The notes under the pieces: generated by a model
Database searches by the model: none
What the model saw: only the letters and a program-made list of their open reading frames with translations
What the model was told of the DNA's origin: nothing
Made by a program: the position numbers and the translations under genes
Part shown: one piece after another, positions 7,839 through 16,023 of the stretch
Layout of the letters: the number at the start of each line of letters is the position of its first letter
Numbering within the stretch: the first letter of the stretch is position 1
Assembly: GCF_000472965.1 (NCBI RefSeq)
Contig: NZ_AXAU01000011.1
Span: 1-64,000, forward strand
Source of the DNA: Bradyrhizobium murdochi
GTDB lineage: Bacteria > Pseudomonadota > Alphaproteobacteria > Rhizobiales > Xanthobacteraceae
DNA length: 64,000 nt
Direction of reading: 5' to 3'

Positions 7839-10800
7839 TTACTCCGCCGCCAACTGCCTTGGCGCGGGGGGTGGGCTGGCGAGGTCGGCGGTGAGTTGGG
7901 CGTGGCGGGCTTTGGCGTCCGCTACCGCCTTCTCCTTGACCGGGCCATAACCGCGGATGCGGTCGGGCAAGGACAACAACTCGACAGCGGTGTCGTGTGT
8001 CACCGGCGACAGCAAGCCGAGCACGGTTTCGACATCCTTCTCGTAGGCAACGATCAGGTCGCGCTCGAGCTTGCGGTCGGCGCTGTAGCCGAAGATGTCG
8101 AGCGGCGTGCCGCGCAGGAAGCGCAGCTTTGCGAGCGTTCGGAACACCGGCATCATCCACGCGCCGAAGGCGCGCTTCTTCGGGCGACCGAGCGCGTCGA
8201 GGCCGCCGCCGAGGATCGGCGGCGCCAGATTGAAATTGAACTTGAACTCACCTTCGAACTGGTCGCGGAGCTGCTTTTCGAAGCGGCCATCGGTGAACAG
8301 CCGCGCGACTTCGTACTCATCCTTGTAAGCGAGCAGTTTGGCGTAGTTGACCGCAACCGCGCGCGGCAGCGCCTCGCCATAGCCGCCGTCGATCGCCGCA
8401 TCGCGCACGCGCTTCACGAGAGCCCGATAGCGCTCGGCGAGCGCGGTATTTTGGTAGTCGGCGAGGTGCGCGCTGCGATGGACGATGATCTCGTCCAGCG
8501 TCATCGTCTCCAGCGTCTTCGCCACCACCGGCTCGTCCTGGCCCTTCATCATGGCCTCGAGCCGCGCCGGATCGGCCGCGGCGAGACGGCCGAGCTGGAA
8601 GGCCTGCGTGTTCATCTTGATCGCGACGCCGTTGACCTCGATCGCCTGCAGAATCGCCTTTGCCGACAGCGGCAGCAGACCCTTCTGATAGGCATAGCCC
8701 AGCATCATGATGTTGGTGGCGATGGAGTCTCCAAGCAGCGCTTCGGCCGGCTTGGTGAAATCGTAGAACCAGGAATCCTTGCGCAGCTCGGTCTCCAGCA
8801 CGTGGTTGACCTTGCGGCTCTGGAAGTTGAAATCGCGGTTGAGGATGAAGTCGGCAGTCGGGATCACGTGGGTATTGATGACGCCAACGGTGCGGCTGGC
8901 TTCACAAAGCGTGATGGTGTCCTTGGCAGCGGCCACCACCTCGTCGGCGGCCATCACGAGATCGGCGGTGCCGGTGACGATGCGCGAACAGGTGACGTCG
9001 GCGGTGTGTTCGGAAAGACGGACGTGGCTGAGCACCGCCCCGCCCTTCTGTGCCAGGCCCGACATGTCGAGGATCATGCTGGCCTTGCCCTCGATATGCG
9101 CAGCCATGCCGAGCAGCGCACCGATCGTCAAGACGCCGGTGCCGCCGACGCCGCCGACCGCAATGTTGTAGGGCCGTTCCAACGACGGGAACGAGGCCGG
9201 CTCCGGCAGATCGCCGATGTCGCCAAGACCTGTACCATCAAGGCTGGCCGGCGCGCGACGGCGCGGCTTGCCGCCGTCGATGGTGACGAAGGATGGGCAA
9301 AAGCCCTTGAGGCAGGAATAATCCTTGTTGCAGGTCGACTGGTTGATGGTGCGCTTGCGGCCCATCTCGGTTTCCAGCGGCTCGACCGAGATGCAGTTCG
9401 ACTGCACCGAGCAATCGCCGCAGCCTTCGCACACGGCCGGATTGATCATGACGCGGCGCGCCGGGTCTTCCATCAGGCCGCGCTTGCGGCGGCGGCGCTT
9501 TTCGGCGGCGCAGGTCTGCACGAACACGATCGCCGAAGTTCCCTTCAGCGCCCGACAGATCTTCATGACGTCCTGAAGCTCGTCGCGATGCGCGGTCTTG
9601 ACGCCGGGCGCGATCTCGGAGGCTGGATAGGCGTCGGGACTTTCCGAGACGAGGTAGATGTTGCGGATGCCTTCCGAATGAAGCTGGAAGGTGATCTGCT
9701 GCGGCGACAATTCGCCGTCGACATGCTGGCCGCCGGTCATCGCGGTCGCGTCGTTATAGAGGATCTTGTAGGTGATGTTGGCGCCCGAGGCGATCGCCTG
9801 GCGGATCGCGAGGCTGCCGGAGTGGAAGTAGGTGCCGTCGCCGAGATTGGCGAACACGTGCTCTTCCTTGGTGAAGGGTGCGACGCCGACCCACGGCACG
9901 CCCTCGCCTCCCATATGGGTGTAGGTCTCGGTGTTGCGGTCCATCCACAGCGCCATGAAGTGGCATCCGATGCCGGCAAAGGCGCGGCTGCCTTCCGGCA
10001 CCTTGGTCGAGGTGTTGTGCGGGCAGCCCGAGCAGAAATACGGCGTGCGGGTGACGGGTGCCACCGCCTGCATCTGGGTGGCCTGTCGGCCATTGAACCA
10101 GTCGGCCTTGGCGCGCAGCATCGCGGCGATTTCGGGGTTGAGATTAAGTCGAAGCAGGCGTTCGGTCAGCGAGCTCGCTAGCGAAGCAACGGAAAGCTCC
10201 GCGGCGAAGGTGAGAAACCGTTTGTCGTGATCGTCCATCTTGCCGACGATGCGAGGACGGACGTCGTCGCGCCAGTTGAACAGCTCCTGCTTGACCTGGT
10301 TCTCGACGATCTCGCGGCGCTCCTCGACGATGAAGATTTCCTCGAGGCCGATGGCGAAATTGCGCACGCCTTCCGGCTCGAGCGGCCAGGGCATGCCGAT
10401 CTTGTAAAGCCGCAAGCCGATCTTGGCGGCGACCTCCTCGGTGATCCCGAGTTCGCGCAGCGCCTGTCGGATGTCCTCGTAGCTCTTGCCGGATGCCATG
10501 ATGCCGTAGCGGGCATTCGGCGAATCCATCGTGATGCGGTTGATCTTGTTGGCGCGCGCAAACGCGATCGCGGCATAGCCCTTGTAGTCCTGCAGGCGCA
10601 GGTCCTGCGCATAGCGATCGTCGGGCCAGCGCAGGTTGAGACCGCCCGGCGGCATCTCGAAATCGGTCGGGATCGCGAACGGCGTCATCTCGTCGGTGAG
10701 GTCGATCTCGGCGGTGGTTTCCACCGTCTCGGTGATCACCTTCATGCCGACCCAGCAGCCGGAGTAGCGCGACATCGCGATACCCAACAGGCCCATCTCG

Positions 10801-11345
10801 ATCATTTCATGGATGCTGGAGGGATAGAGATACGGCATCAGCGCGGAGATGAAGGCGTGGTCCGACTGATGCGGGACGGTGGAGGATTTCGCACCGTGAT
10901 CGTCGCCGGCGAGACACAGCACGCCGCCATGTTTAGCCGAGCCGGCCGTATTGCCGTGGCGGAAGACGTCGCCGCAGCGGTCGACGCCAGGGCCTTTGCC
11001 GTACCAGATGCCGACCACGCCGTCGTACTTGGCGCCGGGCGAGAGATTGAGTTGCTGCGAACCCCAGATCGCGGTGGCCGCGAGATCCTCGTTCACGCCG
11101 GGCTGGAACTTGATGTTGTACTGTTCGAGATGTTTTCGGGCTGCGAAGAGCTGCTGGTCATAACCACCCAAGGGGGAGCCGCGGTAACCGGAGATGAAGC
11201 CCGCGGTGTTGAGCCCTGCGGCACGGTCGCGGCGAATTTGCGCCATCGGCAGGCGGACCAGCGCCTGGATCCCGGTCAGGAAGATGTGGCCGGAGCCTTG
11301 CGTGTACTTCTGATCGAGACTGATCGGACCCTGGTTAATTCCCAT
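7839..11345 (-). CDS. Indolepyruvate ferredoxin oxidoreductase, fused alpha/beta subunits
   Basis: This 1168-residue enzyme oxidatively decarboxylates aryl-pyruvates (from aromatic amino acids) to aryl-acetyl-CoA, passing electrons to ferredoxin. The N-terminal part has the pyrimidine-binding region (SGYRGSPLGGYDQQ). The centre has the thiamine diphosphate motif GDGTYFHSG with a following N, then a ferredoxin-like cluster motif (CEGCGDCSVQSNC). The C-terminal gamma domain contains GGVGGTGVLTIG. Archaeal enzymes have separate IorA and IorB chains; proteobacterial ones are commonly fused, as here. GAGGG precedes the ATG. It has no same-strand neighbour within 300 bases, so it is probably transcribed alone. 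Confidence 0.93.
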   Translation of the reverse strand: MGINQGPISLDQKYTQGSGHIFLTGIQALVRLPMAQIRRDRAAGLNTAGFISGYRGSPLGGYDQQLFAARKHLEQYNIKFQPGVNEDLAATAIWGSQQLNLSPGAKYDGVVGIWYGKGPGVDRCGDVFRHGNTAGSAKHGGVLCLAGDDHGAKSSTVPHQSDHAFISALMPYLYPSSIHEMIEMGLLGIAMSRYSGCWVGMKVITETVETTAEIDLTDEMTPFAIPTDFEMPPGGLNLRWPDDRYAQDLRLQDYKGYAAIAFARANKINRITMDSPNARYGIMASGKSYEDIRQALRELGITEEVAAKIGLRLYKIGMPWPLEPEGVRNFAIGLEEIFIVEERREIVENQVKQELFNWRDDVRPRIVGKMDDHDKRFLTFAAELSVASLASSLTERLLRLNLNPEIAAMLRAKADWFNGRQATQMQAVAPVTRTPYFCSGCPHNTSTKVPEGSRAFAGIGCHFMALWMDRNTETYTHMGGEGVPWVGVAPFTKEEHVFANLGDGTYFHSGSLAIRQAIASGANITYKILYNDATAMTGGQHVDGELSPQQITFQLHSEGIRNIYLVSESPDAYPASEIAPGVKTAHRDELQDVMKICRALKGTSAIVFVQTCAAEKRRRRKRGLMEDPARRVMINPAVCEGCGDCSVQSNCISVEPLETEMGRKRTINQSTCNKDYSCLKGFCPSFVTIDGGKPRRRAPASLDGTGLGDIGDLPEPASFPSLERPYNIAVGGVGGTGVLTIGALLGMAAHIEGKASMILDMSGLAQKGGAVLSHVRLSEHTADVTCSRIVTGTADLVMAADEVVAAAKDTITLCEASRTVGVINTHVIPTADFILNRDFNFQSRKVNHVLETELRKDSWFYDFTKPAEALLGDSIATNIMMLGYAYQKGLLPLSAKAILQAIEVNGVAIKMNTQAFQLGRLAAADPARLEAMMKGQDEPVVAKTLETMTLDEIIVHRSAHLADYQNTALAERYRALVKRVRDAAIDGGYGEALPRAVAVNYAKLLAYKDEYEVARLFTDGRFEKQLRDQFEGEFKFNFNLAPPILGGGLDALGRPKKRAFGAWMMPVFRTLAKLRFLRGTPLDIFGYSADRKLERDLIVAYEKDVETVLGLLSPVTHDTAVELLSLPDRIRGYGPVKEKAVADAKARHAQLTADLASPPPAPRQLAAE

Positions 11346-11623
11346 TGCAGCCCTCTTTGGCGGTAAGCCTTGATCGTGACGACGCTCGTTTAGCTAAGCA
11401 TCTGAACTCGTTAGAACCAGTCTATGTCGGATTTTCCGGGCCGCGCACCACAAATCTCGGCAAGAAGGCCGCGCTCTCAAACTTCGCAATTTCGTGCCGG
11501 GAAAATCGGCGCGGCATTTCGGTTTGTGTCGTCCGGAAGCCGCGGCGCGAAATGGCATGAGCCCCCGCTGTGTGCGCTTTCGCGCTATAACGCTCCGGAA
11601 GGTCAATCGGTGCAGGGACGACC

Positions 11624-12050
11624 ATGCGGGCGATTCTCCCGGCACTGCTTTTGTGCACTGCGTTCACAGCCGGCGAAGGTCATGCCCAGCCCAAGGCGAA
11701 CCGGCGATGGCCCAGGACATCGCGCGCGGCAAGGCGCTGACGGACGCCGGCGCTCTGCGCATGGAGCGATGACGATTTCTACCGCGCGCTCCGCTTCGGC
11801 GTGGCGCGCGACGGATCGCGCTACTGCCCCGCCTTCCCCTATCCGAATTTTAACTGACGCGGCAGGACATTTTGGCAATCGACGCCTATTTGGCGACACT
11901 GACACCGGTCACGAACGCACCGCGTGCGCTAGAGCTGCGCTGGCCCGTTCAACTATCGCTTCAGCGATCGCCGACGTGACGAACTATTTCCGCAATGCCT
12001 GGGCAATGCCGCGCCACTGGTGACGGCGATGCAAAGCATCGTCCGGAAAC
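11624..12050 (+). pseudogene. Decayed multihaem cytochrome c remnant
   Basis: An ATG at 11624 opens a signal-peptide-like segment (MRAILPALLLCTAFTAGEGHAQ). Pieces of a cytochrome c then appear in shifting frames: DIARGKALTDAG, then DDDFYRALRFGVARDGSRY and PAFPYPNF. LTRQDILAIDAYLATLTPV, WP-FNYR, and VTNYFRNAW-GNAAPLVTAMQ follow. These match the haem domains of dehydrogenase-associated (alcohol/gluconate type) cytochrome c subunits. All CxxCH haem sites are missing, and at least three frameshifts and one in-frame TGA separate the pieces. It is a heavily deleted relic. The 164 bases after it show nothing recognisable. Confidence 0.7.
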
Positions 12051-12214
12051 GCTGCTCCGGGGAACGTCGGCCAGCGCAAGGCAATCTCATTCAGGAACTC
12101 CTGGGAAATCACGGGTTCCAACATTACGGGGTTGCAACATTGGCGCGGAACATCCGCGCACGCCAGCCATTGTCCTCACGCTTCACTTCGGGATGCTAAC
12201 GGAGGAACCCATTC

Positions 12215-12625
12215 ATGGCACACCAACCCGATCCGAACGATCCTTACCGCGCCGGCCTGAGCGATGAAGAAGTCCGCCGTCAGGCCCGCTTCAACAGTCT
12301 CGACAATGAGCTGCAACCCGATCCCGCGCTGTCCGAGGGTCCGCCGAGTGGCGGCAAGGTTGCGATGTTCGCCGTTGCCATCGCGCTCGTACTCGGCGCG
12401 CTGTTCTATGGCCTGAACAACACCACCGTGCAGCAGGCCGGTACCTCGTCGACCAACCAGGCCGCGCAGCAGCAACCGGCCAACCCGTCGGCGCCTCCGG
12501 GCATGCGTGACGTAACGCCGCGCAGCAACACTGACCCCGGCACGACCACCGGTGCCGCGACCAATCGCCCGACGCCGCCATCGCAGGAACCGACCGGCAC
12601 CGAGGTCGATCGCTCCAAGCAGTAG
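12215..12625 (+). CDS. Hypothetical single-pass membrane protein with Pro/Thr-rich tail
   Basis: The 136-residue product has an acidic, soluble N-terminal part of about 48 residues. One membrane helix follows (VAMFAVAIALVLGALFYGL), then a disordered tail rich in Pro, Thr, Gln and Asn. ACGGAGGAA lies 9 nt before the ATG and a strong terminator follows, so it is a genuine single-gene unit. The topology suggests an extracytoplasmic tail. No function can be assigned; similar small proteins are common in rhizobia. Confidence 0.75.
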   Translation: MAHQPDPNDPYRAGLSDEEVRRQARFNSLDNELQPDPALSEGPPSGGKVAMFAVAIALVLGALFYGLNNTTVQQAGTSSTNQAAQQQPANPSAPPGMRDVTPRSNTDPGTTTGAATNRPTPPSQEPTGTEVDRSKQ

Positions 12626-12650
12626 CGGTTGATCAATCCCAAATGACGTA

Positions 12651-12680
12651 CAGCGGGCAAAATGGCCCGCTGTTTTTTTT
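12651..12680 (+). terminator. Rho-independent terminator
   Basis: CAGCGGGC and GCCCGCTG form a perfect 8-bp stem with a short AAAATG loop, followed directly by eight T residues. It ends the transcript of the small membrane protein. Confidence 0.9.
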
Positions 12681-12822
12681 GCGTTGTCCAGGCTCAGGAC
12701 CGATTGATCAAAGCCAGAGGATAACGGTTGCGCGATGCACACTGGCCAACCCTGGCCTCGCTCCTCGCGGACGAGGTCTTTCGGCCCTCGAAACGTGCCT
12801 CGCCCTCCTTATGGAGATAAAC

Positions 12823-13563
12823 GTGGCGCAGAATATATACGACAATCCCGATTTCTTCGCCGGCTACAGCCGATTACCTCGCCAGGTGCAGGGGCTGGAC
12901 GGCGCGCCCGAATGGCCGGCTGTCCGGGCTATGCTGCCCGCGCTAACCGGCAAGCGCGTGGCCGATCTGGGCTGCGGCTTCGGCTGGGCCTCGCGCTGGA
13001 TGCGCGCGCAGGGCGCGGTCTCGGTGCTTGGCCTCGATCTGTCGCAGAACATGATCGCACGCGCCAAGGTCGATACCTCGGACCCGGCCATTGAATATCT
13101 GCTCGCCGATCTCGAGACATTGGAGCTGCCCGAAGCGGCTTTCGACCTCATCCACAGCGCCCTGACCTTCCACTATGTCGAGGATTTCCGGCGCCTCGCG
13201 CGCATGATCCACAAGGCGCTGGCCGGCGGCGGAGATCTGGTCTTCACGATCGAGCATCCGATCTTCATGGCTGCGGCGCATCCGCATTGGATCGCCGATG
13301 AAGATGGCCGCAAGACCTGGCCGGTCAACGGCTACTCGGTCGAGGGCGAGCGCCGCGCGGACTGGTTCGCCAAGGATGTGCTTAAGTATCACCGGACCCT
13401 CGGAACGACGCTCAACACGCTGATTGATGCGGGCTTCGAGTTGCGCCGGGTCGAGGAATTCGCCCCGACGCGCGAACAGATCGAGCGCTTGCCCGAACTG
13501 GCCGAAGAGCTGGAGCGGCCGATGATGCTCCTGGTCTCAGCGCGAAAGACAGAACCGCGTTGA
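12823..13563 (+). CDS. Class I SAM-dependent methyltransferase
   Basis: This 246-residue protein has the class I methyltransferase fold. Motif I is VADLGCGFGWASRW, then an acidic motif II (VLGLDLS), and the motif IV region is FDLIHSALTFHYVEDF. The GTG at 12823 is chosen because GGAG lies 6 nt upstream and the product then begins MAQNIYDNPDFFAGYSRL, as related proteins do. A longer in-frame start would reach back into the terminator. The IEHPIF and HRTLGTTLN segments place it near small-molecule methyltransferases of unknown substrate. It is transcribed toward the PEP-mutase-like gene. Confidence 0.85.
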   Translation: MAQNIYDNPDFFAGYSRLPRQVQGLDGAPEWPAVRAMLPALTGKRVADLGCGFGWASRWMRAQGAVSVLGLDLSQNMIARAKVDTSDPAIEYLLADLETLELPEAAFDLIHSALTFHYVEDFRRLARMIHKALAGGGDLVFTIEHPIFMAAAHPHWIADEDGRKTWPVNGYSVEGERRADWFAKDVLKYHRTLGTTLNTLIDAGFELRRVEEFAPTREQIERLPELAEELERPMMLLVSARKTEPR

Positions 13564-13568
13564 GAGTC

Positions 13569-13600
13569 GAGCCGCCCGCCTCGCATGACACGGGCGGCTC
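13569..13600. terminator. Possible bidirectional hairpin between convergent genes
   Basis: GAGCCGCCCG at 13569-13578 pairs exactly with CGGGCGGCTC at 13591-13600. It sits six bases after the methyltransferase stop, between convergent genes. There is no T-run on either side, so it may stabilise mRNA 3' ends or help Rho-dependent termination. Confidence 0.4.
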
Positions 13601-13683
13601 GCGATTGACTACCACCTTTAAAGATCGATGGCCGCTATGCGGGAGAAGCAGCAGTCATCTGACGCCTTCGGCCATTTTGGGAC

Positions 13684-14496
13684 CTAGCTGAACATCTTGT
13701 TGATGTCGCCGCCGGGATAGCCGTTGGCGAATTCGCCGAAGGTGCCCTTCTCCGCCATCTCCTTTGACGCCTTCATGAAGCCGGCCCATGCCATCCGCGC
13801 CAGCGAAGCGCCGACGCTGACGCGACGCACGCCGAGATCGGACGCCGCCTGCAGCGACGGGCCGGCCGCGCCGACCAGGAGATTGACCGGCTTTGGATGC
13901 ACCGCTTTCACGACCGCCGAAATCTCTTCCGGCGTCGCGATGCCGGGCGCATAGAGGCAATCGGCGCCGGCGTCGGCATAGGCGGTGAGCCGGTCGATCA
14001 CGAGCTTCAAATCCTTCTGCCCGCGCAGGAACGCCTCGCAGCGGCCGGTGAGCAGCACCCCGCTCTTGTCGGCATCGATTGCCTGGCGCGCTGCCTTGAT
14101 GCGATCGATCGCCAACGCGCGATCGAACAGCGGCTTTGCGTTGTCGCCGGTAAAATCCTCGATCGACAGGCCGGCCACGCCGGTCTTAACCGCGCGCGCG
14201 ACATTGGCGCCGACCTTGTCCGGCTCGTGCGCAAAGCCATCCTCGAAATCGGCATTAACAGGAATATCGACCGCCGCGCAGATCGCGGCGAGATGGGCGC
14301 AGACGTCGTCGACGGTGACATGGTTGTCGGCCTTGCCCAGCGTCCAGGCGAAGCCGGCGCTGGTGGACGCCAGCGCCTTGAAGCCGAGATGCTGCAACGC
14401 TTTCGCGCTGCCGACGTCAAACGGATTGGGGATGATGAAGCATCCGCTCTCGTGCAACTTCCTGAATGCGGCGCGTTTGTCAGCAGATGTCAGCAT
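13684..14496 (-). CDS. Isocitrate lyase/PEP mutase-family protein
   Basis: The 270-residue protein is a (beta/alpha)8 barrel of the PEP mutase/isocitrate lyase superfamily. Visible signatures include FIIPNPFDVGSAKAL, VNADFEDGF with metal-binding acids, and GLSIEDFTGD. Members cleave or form C-C or P-C bonds in 2-hydroxy/oxo acids (2-methylisocitrate lyase, oxaloacetate hydrolase, phosphonopyruvate enzymes). The KKCGH motif of true isocitrate lyases is absent, with LTGRCEAFL in its place. The start at 14496 has GGGAGCG upstream. The reaction is not decided. The NIPSNAP gene follows upstream on the same strand, 67 bases away. Confidence 0.85.
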   Translation of the reverse strand: MLTSADKRAAFRKLHESGCFIIPNPFDVGSAKALQHLGFKALASTSAGFAWTLGKADNHVTVDDVCAHLAAICAAVDIPVNADFEDGFAHEPDKVGANVARAVKTGVAGLSIEDFTGDNAKPLFDRALAIDRIKAARQAIDADKSGVLLTGRCEAFLRGQKDLKLVIDRLTAYADAGADCLYAPGIATPEEISAVVKAVHPKPVNLLVGAAGPSLQAASDLGVRRVSVGASLARMAWAGFMKASKEMAEKGTFGEFANGYPGGDINKMFS

Positions 14497-14563
14497 GGGT
14501 CGCTCCCCTCGGTTTGCTTGGCGCCGCCTACATAGTAACGCTGCGTCTGCTCCGCCAGATGTC

Positions 14564-14872
14564 TCACGCCACGACCTTGCGCAGAAACGTCCGCTCCTCC
14601 GCGAGGATGAACTTGTTCTCCTCGGCGAAATCAAAATTGGCCTTGCCTTCGCTGTCCGCGCGCAGCCGCGTTCGGTAGCTTTCGTAAGATGCAAGGCTGT
14701 CGAACGAAATCAGCGCGAATGCGATGTTGTTGGTGCCCTCGTGCGGCATCCAGTAGCCGATCAGGTCGCCGCCGCATTTCGGAATGATGGTGAGCCAGTT
14801 TTTGGAATATTCTTCGAACAAGGCGCGCTTGAACGGGTCGAGTTGATAGCGGATGAAGACGGTGACGGTCAT
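14564..14872 (-). CDS. NIPSNAP-family small protein
   Basis: This 102-residue ferredoxin-like (dimeric alpha/beta barrel) protein begins MTVTVFIRYQLDPFKRALFE and carries PKCGGDLIGYWMPHEGTNN, typical of NIPSNAP. Family members are small cytoplasmic proteins of unclear enzymatic role, often beside catabolic genes. GGAGAG precedes the ATG at 14872. The open frame extends upstream into a repeat element, which is clearly not coding. It probably shares a transcript with the lyase gene. Confidence 0.85.
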   Translation of the reverse strand: MTVTVFIRYQLDPFKRALFEEYSKNWLTIIPKCGGDLIGYWMPHEGTNNIAFALISFDSLASYESYRTRLRADSEGKANFDFAEENKFILAEERTFLRKVVA

Positions 14873-14890
14873 GATGCTCTCCAATGTTTC

Positions 14891-15012
14891 CCCGTCATTG
14901 CGAGCCACCCGTTCGGCGCAAAGCGCCGCCGGATGACAGGCTCCGCGAAGCAATCCATCGCTCCACAAGCGGAGGAATGGATTGCTTCGTCGCTGCGCTC
15001 CTCGCAATGACG
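14891..15012. repeat. CGTCATTGCGAG palindromic repeat
   Basis: The element is bounded by CGTCATTGCGAG and its inverse CTCGCAATGACG. Inner inverted pairs include GCAATCCATCGCTCC and GGAATGGATTGC. The short piece GATGACAGGCTCCGCG is shared with debris near 6407. It lies between divergent genes and is a dispersed intergenic repeat. Confidence 0.7.
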
Positions 15013-15032
15013 TTCGAGGCGAGACTACCCGC

Positions 15033-15061
15033 TTGCCCTACCGCGATGCTTCGGCTATCAT
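15033..15061 (+). promoter_or_regulatory. Sigma70-like promoter for a leaderless ArsR transcript
   Basis: TTGCCC at 15033-15038 and TATCAT at 15056-15061 are separated by 17 bases. The ATG of the ArsR gene is at 15068, seven bases after the -10 box. The first transcribed base would therefore be at or next to the start codon. No ribosome-binding site exists before the ATG, which fits leaderless translation. Confidence 0.55.
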
Positions 15062-15067
15062 CGAACT

Positions 15068-15772
15068 ATGAAAGCAGGTCCTGATATCGCTATGGTCGCC
15101 TCCCTGGTCGGCGATCCCGCCCGCGCCAACATGCTGACCGCGCTGATGGACGGCCGCGCGCTGACCGCGAGCGAGCTGGCGCACCAGGCCGGCATCACGC
15201 CGCAGACCGCGAGTTCGCATCTTTCCAAGCTTGAGACCGGCGGCCTGATCGAGCCGGAGAAGCAGGGCCGCCATCGCTATTACCGTCTCACCGGCCCCGA
15301 TGTTGCGGGCGTGCTCGAAGGGCTGGCGGGCCTTGCCGAGCGCGCCGGGCACACGCGCGTGCGCACTGGGCCGAAGGAGCCGGCGCTGCGCCGCGCCCGG
15401 ATCTGCTACGATCATCTGGCCGGCGATCTCGGCGTGCAGATGCTCGACAGCATGCGAAAGCAAAAGCTGGTCCGACAAACCAAACAGGCGATCGAACTCA
15501 CCGGCGAGGGCAAGCGCTTCATCGCCGAGGCGCTGCAGATCGACGCAGACATGCTCGCCCATCCGCGCCGGCCCGTGTGCAAGGCCTGTCTCGACTGGAG
15601 CGAACGGCGGCACCATCTCGCCGGCACGCTGGGCGCAGCGGTAATGAACCGCTTCACCGAATTGAACTGGGCGGCGCGCGATCCCGCGCCCGGCAGCCGC
15701 GTCGTGAACTTCACGCGCACCGGCGAAAAGCGGTTCGCTGCGCTGTTTGGCGGCAGCGAAGCTCATTCGTGA
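15068..15772 (+). CDS. ArsR-family helix-turn-helix regulator
   Basis: The 234-residue protein has an N-terminal winged helix with ArsR signatures (IAMVASLVGDPARANMLTAL, ITPQTASSHLSKLETGGLI, QGRHRYYRL). A C-terminal domain of about 120 residues has a conserved CKACLDWSERRHHLAG segment. This longer form is common in rhizobia and differs from small metal-sensing ArsR proteins. The two cysteines in CKAC might bind a ligand, but no classical metal-binding helix is evident. The ATG has no ribosome-binding site and lies directly after a promoter, suggesting a leaderless mRNA. Targets are unknown; the convergent or divergent neighbours are candidates. Confidence 0.85.
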   Translation: MKAGPDIAMVASLVGDPARANMLTALMDGRALTASELAHQAGITPQTASSHLSKLETGGLIEPEKQGRHRYYRLTGPDVAGVLEGLAGLAERAGHTRVRTGPKEPALRRARICYDHLAGDLGVQMLDSMRKQKLVRQTKQAIELTGEGKRFIAEALQIDADMLAHPRRPVCKACLDWSERRHHLAGTLGAAVMNRFTELNWAARDPAPGSRVVNFTRTGEKRFAALFGGSEAHS

Positions 15773-15831
15773 TGGCTTGAACTTCTTGGACGTACGCACA
15801 AACCAAGCGATGCTGTGCTGCCCCCCTCCGC

Positions 15832-15925
15832 CCTCATCCTGAGGAGCCGCGCCAGCGGCGTCTCGAAGGATGGGCCACGGGCCTCATGGTTCGAGACGGC
15901 GCTTACGCGCCTCCTCACCATGAGG
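15832..15925. repeat. CTCATCCTGAGGAG/CTCCTCACCATGAGG repeat, copy 1
   Basis: This is an approximately 95-105 bp element: CCTCATCCTGAGGAG, then GCGTCTCGAAGGATG, CATGGTTCGAGACG, and CTCCTCACCATGAGG. The two halves are inverted with respect to each other. Six copies occur in the window; the others are at 19888, 35025, 45230 (reversed), 46297 and 55671. Confidence 0.85.
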
Positions 15926-16023
15926 ATTAATCAACTCGCGCTCTCGCCAAAACGTGAAATGCAAAGTCTTTACAGCGCGCGAGGACGGCATCAATTCAGC
16001 TTCATCTTGAGATGGAGTTTGCG

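Noticed and set aside
7776..10181. 801-residue open frame on the plus strand opposite the ior gene
   Set aside because: It lies wholly antisense to a well-conserved enzyme, has no family signature and reflects the lack of stop codons in G+C-rich antisense DNA.
10227..11366. 379-residue plus-strand frame
   Set aside because: Antisense to the N-terminal part of the IorAB gene; no recognisable domain.
12643..12822. Upstream extension of the methyltransferase gene
   Set aside because: It would begin within the terminator region; the GTG at 12823 has a ribosome-binding site and the family-like start.
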